This document shows, piece after piece, positions 53,545 through 62,250 of a DNA stretch of 64,000 bases. The stretch comes from an uncultured Acidobacteriota bacterium (GTDB lineage Bacteria; Acidobacteriota; Terriglobia; Terriglobales; Acidobacteriaceae). Within the stretch, counting starts at the first letter, position 1. Every line of letters starts with the position of its first letter. The DNA is taken from the NCBI GenBank assembly GCA_903832295.1, contig CAILAZ010000289.1, forward strand, positions 62,001 through 126,000. The letters run 5' to 3'. The notes beneath the pieces were generated by a model that saw nothing but the letters and a program-made list of their open reading frames with translations, searched no databases and was not told the DNA's origin. Made by a program: the position numbers and the translations under genes.

Positions 53545-53626
53545 GTCAATCGTTCCTGACCTCCCTCAACGATTGACCAGAAACCAACTACGGCTCCGCC
53601 AACGATTATCCTGCAAGGCAATCGTT
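53545..53626. repeat. two inverted repeats sharing an AACGATT core
   Basis: The perfect 10-bp arms gtcaatcgtt (53545-53554) and aacgattgac (53568-53577) flank a 13-base loop. A second pair, aacgatt (53601-53607) and aatcgtt (53620-53626), has a 12-base gap. The four copies of one core in 82 bases look like paired protein-binding sites. They lie just past the stop of the TIGR00300 gene, upstream of the ilvE unit. The remaining parts of the gap 53279-53635 hold no further gene. Confidence 0.6.
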
Positions 53627-53635
53627 CGCCTCCCA

Positions 53636-54898
53636 TCAACTCCCCTCCTCCACCGCCTCTTCGGCGTCTTTTTTCTCTCCTGTAGCGATCGCACTTGAGA
53701 GTTCACGCACAAACAACTCCGCATCCGTCACCAGCCCGAGTGCCTGGAAAGTGCCTCTATCCGCGAGTTTGGTGACCACCGCCGGATTAATATCCACCGC
53801 CACCACCTTCACCGAAGCCTTCAGCATGTTGCCCGTCGCAATCGAGTGCAGCATCGTCGCGATCATCAGCACCATCTCCACCCCGATCAATGCAGAGCGC
53901 ATCCGGAGCTGTGCCTGCGCCGTGTCGGTGATCACATCCGGCATCGGCCCGTCGTCGCGCACCGACCCCGCCAGCACCAGCTCCACATCGTTCTTGATGC
54001 ACTCATACATCACGCCTTCCTTCAGAACCCCAGTATCCACGGCCTTTCGCAGCGATCCCACTCCGCGAATCGTATTGATGGCGGCCATGTGATTTCTGTG
54101 TCCGCCCGGCACCGGACGCCCGTTGTGCAGCGCCACTCCCAGCGAAGTTCCAAACAGCACGCTCTCCACATCGTGCGTCGCAATCGCATTCCCGCCGAAC
54201 AGAACCTGCACGTAGCCATCGCGAATCAGCTTCGCCAGGTGCGGCCCTGCGCCGCTGTGTACGATGGCCGGACCGGCGACGATCAGAATTTTTCCGCCGC
54301 GCCCGCGGATCTCGCGCATCTGATTTGCGATCTCTTCAATCACCAGCCGCTTCGGATGTTCCGACGACACGTTGCTCCCCATGAAGCTGAACACCTCGCG
54401 CTCGCGCGAGCGTTGCGGCGGCAGAATGCGAATTCCATCGTGCCCCACCACCACCAGCTCTCCCTGCACCACGGCGGCCGAGGGTATCATTCGGGCCTCT
54501 GAATACGCGGGGTTGACGACGATCACCAAATCCATCTCCGTGTTCTTCACATCCGTCCAGCGCCCATTGAGCCGCACCTGTGTGGGCAGATGCGTGGTCG
54601 AGTAGAACTCCTTCGGAAGCACTCCGTTCGCCGGCGCAGGCTCGTAGGCAACGTCATCCCGCGAAGCAAGGATCGCGCCGAACGTCTGCAACTCCAGCAG
54701 GATTGCCTCCAACTTCTTCTCGCTCTGCGCATGAACCTTGAGGCGCGCAAACGACACCTCATCCTTGGCGCGGCCTACCTGGATCTCCTGCACATCGAAC
54801 GAGCCGCCCATGTCCATGATGGTGTCAAAGGCGCGCGGCAGGCTCCAGGAGTCGATGATGTGTCCTTCGAGAGTGACTTCTTCGCTGAATGAATTCAT
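53636..54898 (-). CDS. TIGR00300-family protein (alternative ornithine cyclodeaminase type)
   Basis: This 420-residue protein matches the family defined by the LOR/SDH-like conserved domain. The N-terminal domain (EEVTLEGHIIDSWSLPRAFDTIMDMGGSFDVQEIQVG) is followed by a Rossmann-like part with IVAGPAIVHSGAGPHLAKLIRDGYVQVLFGGNAIATHD, GRPVPGGHRNHMAAINTIRG and DDGPMPDVITDTAQAQ. In archaea, proteins of this family convert ornithine to proline. Cyanobacterial ArgZ/AgrE carries a related domain. The ATG at 54898 has AAGGGA upstream. The family assignment is from recollection and the substrate is not tested here. Confidence 0.82.
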   Translation of the reverse strand: MNSFSEEVTLEGHIIDSWSLPRAFDTIMDMGGSFDVQEIQVGRAKDEVSFARLKVHAQSEKKLEAILLELQTFGAILASRDDVAYEPAPANGVLPKEFYSTTHLPTQVRLNGRWTDVKNTEMDLVIVVNPAYSEARMIPSAAVVQGELVVVGHDGIRILPPQRSREREVFSFMGSNVSSEHPKRLVIEEIANQMREIRGRGGKILIVAGPAIVHSGAGPHLAKLIRDGYVQVLFGGNAIATHDVESVLFGTSLGVALHNGRPVPGGHRNHMAAINTIRGVGSLRKAVDTGVLKEGVMYECIKNDVELVLAGSVRDDGPMPDVITDTAQAQLRMRSALIGVEMVLMIATMLHSIATGNMLKASVKVVAVDINPAVVTKLADRGTFQALGLVTDAELFVRELSSAIATGEKKDAEEAVEEGS

Positions 54899-55089
54899 GT
54901 GTCCCTTACTTGCGTGGCTGGAATCTGTTGCCATGGAAAAAGGCTCGCTGGCGTTTGCCTGCGAGCCTGAAGAATGAGTGCCTGAATCCTACTAATACAG
55001 AAGCTCTCTCCAAACACGCGGGCTTGCGACCGACGGTCGAGGAAGCGGGCGCGGGTTTGTACTCAGGGGCTTCATTGACATTGAATTCT

Positions 55090-55128
55090 GAGGGAAGCGC
55101 CGTGGAATGTCAACCCGGCACTTCCCTC
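55090..55128. repeat. imperfect 13-bp inverted repeat after the RND gene
   Basis: Arms gagggaagcgccg and cggcacttccctc pair with one mismatch across a 13-base loop, five bases beyond the RND stop. No U-run follows on the minus strand, so if it ends the efflux operon it does so without a classic tract. Confidence 0.6.
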
Positions 55129-55132
55129 GGCT

Positions 55133-58100
55133 CTAAAAAATTCCTTCCTCTTCCAGCGGCGATCGCTTGCTGTGACGATGGATGAATATCTCCAGCGCTG
55201 GCAGTCCGGCGAGGATGGTGAACGCCGTAGTGATCATCGAACCCACGATGACGCGTGCCAGCGGTTGCTGTGCCTGCGCGCCAATTCCGTGCGAGATCGC
55301 TGCGGGAAGCAATCCCAGCGCGGCCGCCAGGCAGGCCATCAGAATGGGCCGCATCTCCCCCATCGCTCCATCGCGCACGGCGTGGATCAGTGAGAGCCCT
55401 GCCTGCTGTTCACGCCGCACCGCGCTGAGGAAGACCAACCCGGTGAGCGTCGCCACTCCGATCGACGACGCAAAGCCCACCGCCGCCGAGATACTGAACG
55501 GAGTCCCCGTGATGATGAGCGAGAGAATGCCACCCGTAATGCAGATAGGCAGCGTCGCCAGCACCACCAGCGCATCCCGCACGGAGTTGAACGCGAGATA
55601 GAGCAGCAGGAAGATGACCGCGAGCGTGATCGGCAGAATAATCATCAACCGGCGCTGTTCTTTTTTCAGGCTGTCATACTCGCCGGCCCACTCGTAGTGG
55701 TAGCCGCGCGGGAGTTGCACTTCCTTCTCAAGGCGGCTCTCCAACTCCTGCATGGTGGAGGAGAGATCGCGCCCGCGAATGCTGAACTTGATGGGGATGT
55801 AGCGCCGGTCATTTTCGCGGTAGATCATGAAAGCGCCGTTGCTCATGGTTACGTTTGCAACCTGGCCAAGCGGAACGCGGTTGCCATCGGGCGTAGGCAG
55901 CAGGATGTTGCGGATCGAAGTGGGGTCCTGCCGGAACTCAGGGCGATAGCGCACCAGAAAATCAAAGCGCCGGTCGCCCTGTAAAATTTGCGTGGTCGCA
56001 ATGCCTCCGACTGCGCCCTGCACGGCTGCGTTGAGATCGGCTGCCATCAGGCCGTAGCGTCCAGCGGCGGCGCGGTCAATGGAGATGATCAGGTTGGGCT
56101 GCCCGGTGACGCGGAAGATTCCGACATCCGCAACTCCCTGCACCGAGCTCATCACCTTGGCGATACTGTCTGCCTTGGCGCCGAGTTGGTCGAAGTCGTC
56201 GCCGAAGAGCTTGAGAGAGTTCTCTCCCTTCACTCCAGACATCGCCTCCTCGACGTTGTCCTGGATGTTCTGCGAAAAATTGAAGACCGTGCCTGGATAC
56301 TTGGCGAGCGCATCGTTCATCTGCGCGACCAGCTTTTCCTTATTGAGCCCCGCCGGCCACTGGTCAAAAGGCTTCAGTTGCACGCTGAACTCGATGTTGT
56401 TGAAGCTGGCGGAGTCTGTGCCATCGTCGGGGCGGCCATTCTGCGAGATTACGCGCGTGACCACGGAGTAGTGGCGAAGGTCTTCGCGAATCTGATCAGC
56501 GAGTTTGCTGGAGGTCTCAAAGGAAACATCCTGCGGCAGCGTCGCGCGCACCCACAGGTTTCCTTCTTCCAGCTTCGGCATGAACTCGCCACCCATCCAC
56601 GGCGTCAATAGCATGGTGACCACGAATAGCACGATGCATGCGAGGATGGGGATGCTCGGCGCACGCTCGGCAAGCTGGAGCACTGCGGTGTAGCGGCGCT
56701 GCAACCAGCGCACAATCGAGGTGCGCTGCCGGGTGGGCCGCAGGTTCCCATAGGAAGCAAGCACGGGCGCAAAGACGAACGCGAAGATCTGTGCCCCGGC
56801 CAGTGCGAATCCATACGCGATGGACATGGGCCCAAAGATCTGTCCGGGAACTCCGCTCATGGTGAAGAGCGGAAACAGCGCAACGACGATGATGATCACT
56901 GAGAACAGGACAGGCCGCGCGGTCTCCGCCGAAGCGAGCGCAATCGCATCAAACGCGGTCTCTGATTCGGAGCGGTCCTGCAGCCTCCGGTACATCTGGT
57001 CAAGGCCGATGATGACGGCATCGACGAGAATTCCAAAGTCGATGGAGCCGAGCGAGATCAGGTTAGCGGAGCGGCCCGTCACTTCCATCAGGCCAAACGC
57101 AAAGAGCAATGCAACCGGAATGCTGAGCGCTGCAATCAGTGACATCCGCCAGTCACCCAGAAAGGTAATCAGCAGCAGCAGCACCAGGGCAATGCCCATC
57201 AGCACAAGGTGGCGCACTGTCTCGGTTGTGATCTGGATGAGATTGGTGCGGTCGTAGAGGGTCTTCAGCTTCATGCCCGCAGGCAACAGCTTGCTGTTCA
57301 ATTCATTAATCTTCTCGTGCAATCCGGCGAGCGCGGGAAGCGACTGCTCGCCTTTCTGGAGCAGGATGGTGCCCTGCACAATGTCCGATTCGCCGTCGGC
57401 ACCCACCTTTCCAAGCCGCTGCTGGTGGCCTTCATGAACCTCCGCAACATCGCTCAAGAACACCGGCGCGCCGCTGCGCTCGGCGATCACCACCTTCTGC
57501 ATGTCCGCCACCGTGCGCAACAATCCAAGGCCGCGGACATTCACATCCTGCGACCCAAGCGAGATGTAGCTGCCGCCCGCATTGGCATTGCTGCTCTGCA
57601 CCGCTGTGACTACCTGCGGAAGCGTGAGGTTGAACTGCTGGAGCTTCCGAGGGTCCACCTCTGCCTGGTACTGGCGAGTGGTGCCGCCAAAAACCGTGAG
57701 GTCAATGATGCCGGGCACCTGCTTTACCTCGCGGCGCACCAGCCAGTCGGCGGTGGCCTTCAGTTCATTCAGGCTGTACCCCTGACCAGTGAGCTGGAAG
57801 CGGAAGATCTCGCCGGTCGGGGACCACGGGGAGAGCTGCGGTTGCAGTCCTGCCGGCAGCGTCAGCGTCTGCAGGCGGTTGAGAACCTCCTGGCGGTCCT
57901 GCAGGTAGTTGCTGTCAAACGTGAAGTACATCTTCACATCGCTGAGCCCGAAGATGCTGATCGAGCGGATGTATTGCAGATGCGCCGTGCCATTGAGCGT
58001 GGCTTCGATGGGCGCGGTGACCTGCTGCTCCATCTCCTCGGCAGACCAGTCCTGGTTCTGGGTGATGATCTCAACCAGCGGCGGCGAGGGATCGGGGTAG

Positions 58101-58210
58101 GCTTCAATGTCGAGTTTGAGAAACGTGTAGGTACCGACCGCCAGCCAGACTCCGAGACCTAGCAACACGAGAGTGCGGAACTTGAGTAGGAAGTGAACAA
58201 AGGCGCGCAT
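55133..58210 (-). CDS. HME-type RND efflux pump inner-membrane subunit
   Basis: This 1025-residue proton-driven pump has the twelve-span RND layout with two large periplasmic loops (about residues 33-335 and 545-860). The fourth span reads GSIDFGILVDAVIIGLDQ: Asp391 and Asp397 match the two proton-relay Asp residues of CzcA/CusA, while Asp404 replaces the usual Glu, and the usual VDGAVVxVEN is changed. It is most like the heavy-metal group. The start codon overlaps the adaptor stop by one base (TAATG), so it is coupled. Confidence 0.92.
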   Translation of the reverse strand: MRAFVHFLLKFRTLVLLGLGVWLAVGTYTFLKLDIEAYPDPSPPLVEIITQNQDWSAEEMEQQVTAPIEATLNGTAHLQYIRSISIFGLSDVKMYFTFDSNYLQDRQEVLNRLQTLTLPAGLQPQLSPWSPTGEIFRFQLTGQGYSLNELKATADWLVRREVKQVPGIIDLTVFGGTTRQYQAEVDPRKLQQFNLTLPQVVTAVQSSNANAGGSYISLGSQDVNVRGLGLLRTVADMQKVVIAERSGAPVFLSDVAEVHEGHQQRLGKVGADGESDIVQGTILLQKGEQSLPALAGLHEKINELNSKLLPAGMKLKTLYDRTNLIQITTETVRHLVLMGIALVLLLLITFLGDWRMSLIAALSIPVALLFAFGLMEVTGRSANLISLGSIDFGILVDAVIIGLDQMYRRLQDRSESETAFDAIALASAETARPVLFSVIIIVVALFPLFTMSGVPGQIFGPMSIAYGFALAGAQIFAFVFAPVLASYGNLRPTRQRTSIVRWLQRRYTAVLQLAERAPSIPILACIVLFVVTMLLTPWMGGEFMPKLEEGNLWVRATLPQDVSFETSSKLADQIREDLRHYSVVTRVISQNGRPDDGTDSASFNNIEFSVQLKPFDQWPAGLNKEKLVAQMNDALAKYPGTVFNFSQNIQDNVEEAMSGVKGENSLKLFGDDFDQLGAKADSIAKVMSSVQGVADVGIFRVTGQPNLIISIDRAAAGRYGLMAADLNAAVQGAVGGIATTQILQGDRRFDFLVRYRPEFRQDPTSIRNILLPTPDGNRVPLGQVANVTMSNGAFMIYRENDRRYIPIKFSIRGRDLSSTMQELESRLEKEVQLPRGYHYEWAGEYDSLKKEQRRLMIILPITLAVIFLLLYLAFNSVRDALVVLATLPICITGGILSLIITGTPFSISAAVGFASSIGVATLTGLVFLSAVRREQQAGLSLIHAVRDGAMGEMRPILMACLAAALGLLPAAISHGIGAQAQQPLARVIVGSMITTAFTILAGLPALEIFIHRHSKRSPLEEEGIF

Positions 58211-59322
58211 TAGTTTTCGCCGCCTCCACGCAGCAGGGCCGCGCCTTCCGTTACCACGCGCTCGCCGGACTTCAGGCCGTCGAGTACGATCGTCTCCTGC
58301 ACATTGAGAGCACGCTCGTGGATGAGGCGGCGCTCATACTTTCCATCCCCGGTCTGCACCATCACAGCCGTGTCTCCGCCCTCGTGCAGAACCGCGGTTG
58401 CAGGAATCAGCGTGGCCTCCGCCTGGTGACGATGCACGCGGATTCCGGCAAACATGTCCGGTTTGAATTTGCGGCCAGGGTTGGGCATCACGATGCGGAG
58501 TTTGAGTGTGCGGCTTAGGGGATCCACGGCGTCTGAGACCTGTGCGACCTTGCCCGTCCAGCTCTCGCCCGGGTAGGCGCTCAGCGTGATCTCAACGTTG
58601 GAGCCCGGCTTGACCGAGGCAAGATCCTTCTCGTAAACGTCGCCGAGAATCCAGACCGTGGAGAGATCAGCGATGGTGCAGATGGCATCGGAATTGTCCG
58701 TTGACTTTGAAATCTCTCCGGTGGTGGCGCCGATGCTCAGCACTGTTCCAGCGATGGGCGCCGCCAGTGATACCTGGTTGGAGTTATTATCGGGCGTGGC
58801 TCCGAGTAGGCGCAGACGCGCTGTAGCGCGGTCCAGTTCCGCGCGAGCCTCGGTGAAGTTGGCCTGGGCATCTTCGAATTCGCGCTCGCTGATTACCTTG
58901 TGCTCGTAAAGCAGCTTCGTGCGCTTGAATGTGCGGTCAAACCTCTCGTCTTCGGCCCGTGCCTTGTTGTAGTCGGATCGGGCCTGCCAGATATCGCTTG
59001 ACTCCAGTACGGCAACTGCACGCCCCCGTGCCACCTGATCGCCGGGACGAACCTCCACATGTAGCAGACGTCCTCCTGCGGGAGGAAACACACGCACCAC
59101 GCGCCCCGGATCGGCGGCAATACGGGCGGGAATCTCCAACAAATCATCAACGGATGCAACCCGCACAACCGCGGTCTTCAGAGCGATAGGCTGGCTCGGC
59201 GTGCTGGCCGGCTCCTGTTTTTTGCAGGCCGCTGTGAGCAAGGCCAGCAGGCAGACTGCGAGGAGTGCGTGACGGGCAATGTTGCAAGAGTTCTTCTCAG
59301 AGATCATGGCGTGACGAATCAT
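58210..59322 (-). CDS. RND periplasmic adaptor, lipoprotein
   Basis: The 370-residue adaptor has a lipobox (LLTAAC) near residue 33, so it is probably lipid-anchored. It has lipoyl and barrel domains typical of CusB-like adaptors: RVVRVFPPAGGRLLHVEVRPGDQVARG, LAAPIAGTVLSIGATTGE, WILGDVYEKDLASVKPG and RTLKLRIVMPNPGRKFKPDMFAGI. Unlike gene F it has no HMBD or YHS domain. Its start overlaps the TolC stop (ATGA), with GGAG upstream. Confidence 0.93.
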   Translation of the reverse strand: MIRHAMISEKNSCNIARHALLAVCLLALLTAACKKQEPASTPSQPIALKTAVVRVASVDDLLEIPARIAADPGRVVRVFPPAGGRLLHVEVRPGDQVARGRAVAVLESSDIWQARSDYNKARAEDERFDRTFKRTKLLYEHKVISEREFEDAQANFTEARAELDRATARLRLLGATPDNNSNQVSLAAPIAGTVLSIGATTGEISKSTDNSDAICTIADLSTVWILGDVYEKDLASVKPGSNVEITLSAYPGESWTGKVAQVSDAVDPLSRTLKLRIVMPNPGRKFKPDMFAGIRVHRHQAEATLIPATAVLHEGGDTAVMVQTGDGKYERRLIHERALNVQETIVLDGLKSGERVVTEGAALLRGGGEN

Positions 59323-60569
59323 GGCAGCAACTCCGTGGCGGTTGCGAAGCTCAACTGGTGAATGGCGGTGAGAACCTGAGCGTTGGCGCTGATGGCAGAG
59401 AGTTCGACGTCGCGATAGGCGCGCACCGCGTCGAGATAATCAAGCAGATTGGTGGCGCCGTGTTCGTAGCTGAAGGTCATGCGTTCGCGCACGTCTTTGG
59501 CGCGCTGCAGGTAGTCGGATGAGTAAAGGCGTTGCGCCGAAAGCGCAGCCTGGTAGCCTTCCCAGGCCTGCGCAACATCCGAGAGCACCTGCAGTCGCGT
59601 GGCGTTTTCGACGAACCGCGAAGAATCCAGCTCGTGTTGTGCGCGCAGCTTCTCGCCCTGATTGCGGTCATAGATTCGCAAGGGAAACGCGAGTGTGATG
59701 CCCACGGTGTTGTCCGGACCATTGCGCTTGTACTCAGGCTGTAGCGTCAAGTCGGTTGCGCCGTTGGCCTGTGCGAGTTTGAGATCGGCGGAGTTTTTCA
59801 GCACCGTGTCTCGGGCAGCCAGGTAGTCAGTCCGGCGATCGAGAGCCGCTGTGTTGAGCGTGTCCAGCGTGAGCGGAAGCTGGGGCACATCCAGCGCACC
59901 TTCCACATCCAGGCTCCGTGAGTCGCTGTACCCCAGCAGTGCTCCAAGCTGCGCCCGCGCCTGCCCCACTGCCGCCTGTGCGCTGAAGAGATCAGACTGG
60001 AAGCGCGCCTCGTCAATGCGGATGCGATCGAAGTCAGTCTGGCTGATGTCGCCCGCATCCAGACGAAGCTGGTTTGCCTGCTCGGTCTGCTGATACTCCG
60101 CCAGGTTCTGCTTTGCTAGCGCAAGCTGCTGCTTGGCAAGAACAAAGCCAACGAATGTGGTCTTGAGCTGAAGCTCAAGTTGGCGCTGCGCGTCGGCGTT
60201 AAGGTCGCGCTGCACCTTTGTGGTGGCGCGTGCACTGGCCACGCGGGATTGCCGCTTGCCCCCCCGTTCAAAGGTGAAGGCCAGTGAGTCTGTGAACTCC
60301 TGTGCATTCGCCGGGTCAAGCCTGGACGGCGAAAAGACTCGGAAATCCTGGTTCGCAAGGCTGGCAACTGGATTCACTCGAAGCCCGGCGGTTACTTCGC
60401 CCGCCTGCACAGCTTCCATGTGCAACTGGTTGGCTCGGAGTACAGGAGAGCTGGTGCGCAGGATTCGCAGCGCGTCGCCGAGGGTAATCCTCTGGGGCGG
60501 CGCGCTCTGTGCCAGCGCGGAGACAGCAAGAGTCATGCCCGCAAACAGCATGAAAAGCAACTTTTTCAT
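59319..60569 (-). CDS. TolC/CzcC-family outer-membrane efflux protein
   Basis: This 416-residue protein has a signal peptide (to about residue 20) and the two-repeat TolC layout of long helices. The repeats contain TLGDALRILRTSSPVLRANQLHMEAVQAGEV and later GITLAFPLRIYDRNQGEKLRAQHELDSSRF. It would form the outer-membrane channel of the pump encoded by the next two genes. It is first in the coupled set. Confidence 0.93.
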   Translation of the reverse strand: MKKLLFMLFAGMTLAVSALAQSAPPQRITLGDALRILRTSSPVLRANQLHMEAVQAGEVTAGLRVNPVASLANQDFRVFSPSRLDPANAQEFTDSLAFTFERGGKRQSRVASARATTKVQRDLNADAQRQLELQLKTTFVGFVLAKQQLALAKQNLAEYQQTEQANQLRLDAGDISQTDFDRIRIDEARFQSDLFSAQAAVGQARAQLGALLGYSDSRSLDVEGALDVPQLPLTLDTLNTAALDRRTDYLAARDTVLKNSADLKLAQANGATDLTLQPEYKRNGPDNTVGITLAFPLRIYDRNQGEKLRAQHELDSSRFVENATRLQVLSDVAQAWEGYQAALSAQRLYSSDYLQRAKDVRERMTFSYEHGATNLLDYLDAVRAYRDVELSAISANAQVLTAIHQLSFATATELLP

Positions 60570-60635
60570 AAACGCTCATAGAGCTCCCGCAGGAGCCGGT
60601 TGAATCTGGAGACGGTGGCCGCAGACGGCCTAAAA

Positions 60636-61040
60636 TTACAGGGAGAGACTCGGGGGCGGCGCGCGCAAGCCGGAAGCGGGCAGGAAGATGGAAATCTGGC
60701 CTCGGGGAGAGGATAATTCCATGACGCGTCCAGCGTAGCGCAGTCTGGCTAAAGAAAGGCTAAACAGGTTGGGAGACAGCAGCGCAACTGCACCGGCCAG
60801 ATCAAACTGCGCGCTGATCAGGCTGTGAACCCGGCGCGACGTGTCCTCGGACACGAATAACTCGCCGTAGAGATCGTCTGAGGCGGAGATGGCCGGGAAC
60901 AAGAGTACGGCAATGAACAGGCATGCCGCCAGCACGGTTCCCCAACGCAGATGGAACGCACGGGTACCCTGATGACGGATGAGAAATCCCGTCAGCGAGG
61001 AAGCCACGGCAAACCAGATCAGGTTGAGGATCAGTTCCAT
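60636..61040 (-). CDS. small membrane protein upstream of the efflux operon
   Basis: This 134-residue protein has hydrophobic segments at about residues 3-20 and 31-52, then a region with a Leu/Ser-rich stretch. A GTG 12 bases upstream (61052) is an alternative start. It precedes the TolC gene by 66 bases on the same strand. It may sense or assist efflux, but no family is recognised. Confidence 0.55.
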   Translation of the reverse strand: MELILNLIWFAVASSLTGFLIRHQGTRAFHLRWGTVLAACLFIAVLLFPAISASDDLYGELFVSEDTSRRVHSLISAQFDLAGAVALLSPNLFSLSLARLRYAGRVMELSSPRGQISIFLPASGLRAPPPSLSL

Positions 61041-61119
61041 ATTGACGTTCACTTAGTCTAGCGGAAAGCTCAAACGAATGACATGAGGACATCCAGTTTA
61101 GTTGCCAGGGATAGGATCG

Positions 61120-61977
61120 TCACTTTTCCGGGTGTACGTCTCCCTTGCCTTTACCGGGAGCTGCGCGCTTCCAGGTGAAGCGGCGGCCCACAATGAACTT
61201 GTAGATCAACCGGTCCGTGGAAGCGGTCGTGCCGATGCCGACTCCGAAGTTGAACTCCCAATTCTCTGAAACATCCAGATCAATGCTGGGGAAGAACTGG
61301 TGCTGTTGTTGCCTGACTGGATCAAAGCCGGTGAAAGGGCCGCAGGCACCGTAGTATTCCATGCCCAGCGCAAGAGTGTCCTCTCTCTGGTGCTTCTTCC
61401 AGCGCAGAGCGTCGTAGCTGGCCTTTGCATTTGGTGAGAACTCAAAGCCTTTACTTTCGCCCGGTCCATGTAAGGAGCGGTCCAGAGTTGGGTTGAACGC
61501 GAGATAGGTGCGTCCAACTTTCTTGTCGATGATCGGACGAACTTCCACGCTCCAGGTATCGGGAGAAAAACGCGGACGCTGATACCCCACCTCGGTGGAG
61601 AGGCTGAGTCCCACTGGAAGATGCCAGCGATCCGGGGCGCGCACCCGCGGCCGAATGTGGCTGCCCACGTAGTTGTAGCCGAATCCAGGATTGCCGCTGG
61701 TAAAGATGTAGAAGCCGGTCTCAAACCACTCCGTGAAACCGTTGGTGATTTCCAGCGTTTCATGCACGGCGTGGTGAGTGGGCTCGGTGCCTTCGGCGGT
61801 GTATCGACTTCCCGCCAATGCGTGTGAACCCTCGGCCACCCAATTCGAGTGCAGCTCAAACATGGTGGAGTGAGCGGGAAGGCCTTCGCTGCTATACACC
61901 TGTATCTCGTAATTGTCCTGCGCCAAAACATACGGAGAGAACGCCATCAAAATCGCCAGCAGGAGAATGCGCTTCAT
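61120..61977 (-). CDS. outer-membrane beta-barrel-like protein
   Basis: The 285-residue protein has a signal peptide (MKRILLLAILMAFSPYVLAQ). Alternating strands such as EWFETGFYIFTSG, GLSLSTEVGYQRPRF and NWEFNFGVGIGTTAST resemble barrel proteins of the MetA/phenol-pathway transporter group. A longer frame opens at 62013, but the signal peptide favours 61977. It may belong to the efflux transcription unit, 80 bases upstream of the small membrane gene. Confidence 0.7.
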   Translation of the reverse strand: MKRILLLAILMAFSPYVLAQDNYEIQVYSSEGLPAHSTMFELHSNWVAEGSHALAGSRYTAEGTEPTHHAVHETLEITNGFTEWFETGFYIFTSGNPGFGYNYVGSHIRPRVRAPDRWHLPVGLSLSTEVGYQRPRFSPDTWSVEVRPIIDKKVGRTYLAFNPTLDRSLHGPGESKGFEFSPNAKASYDALRWKKHQREDTLALGMEYYGACGPFTGFDPVRQQQHQFFPSIDLDVSENWEFNFGVGIGTTASTDRLIYKFIVGRRFTWKRAAPGKGKGDVHPEK

Positions 61978-62206
61978 TCCGGGGTGCCATCCTGAGACTG
62001 TGCTTTCATACATCTTGCAGGGACCGAAAACAGAGTTGCGGAATTATAACCGCTCACGCGCTTGCAATTCAGCGACAAGCTGTGAAATTCACCATCCTCG
62101 CAAGGCGGCTCTGCCGCGGCCGCTGTTCAAAGCAGGCAACTGCAACCGCCAGCGCCCCGCGCAAATAGCCAAGCCTGCTCAGCGTCGGCAGAGGGCCATC
62201 AAAGAA

Positions 62207-62224
62207 GGGCGCCCGTGAGCGCCC
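62207..62224 (-). terminator. short hairpin after the Ig-repeat gene
   Basis: A 6-bp GC stem, gggcgc/gcgccc, with a 6-base loop is followed on the minus strand by TTCTTT. It lies 27 bases past the stop codon. Confidence 0.55.
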
Positions 62225-62250
62225 CCTCCCTGTGCCTTGCCACCGTTCCA

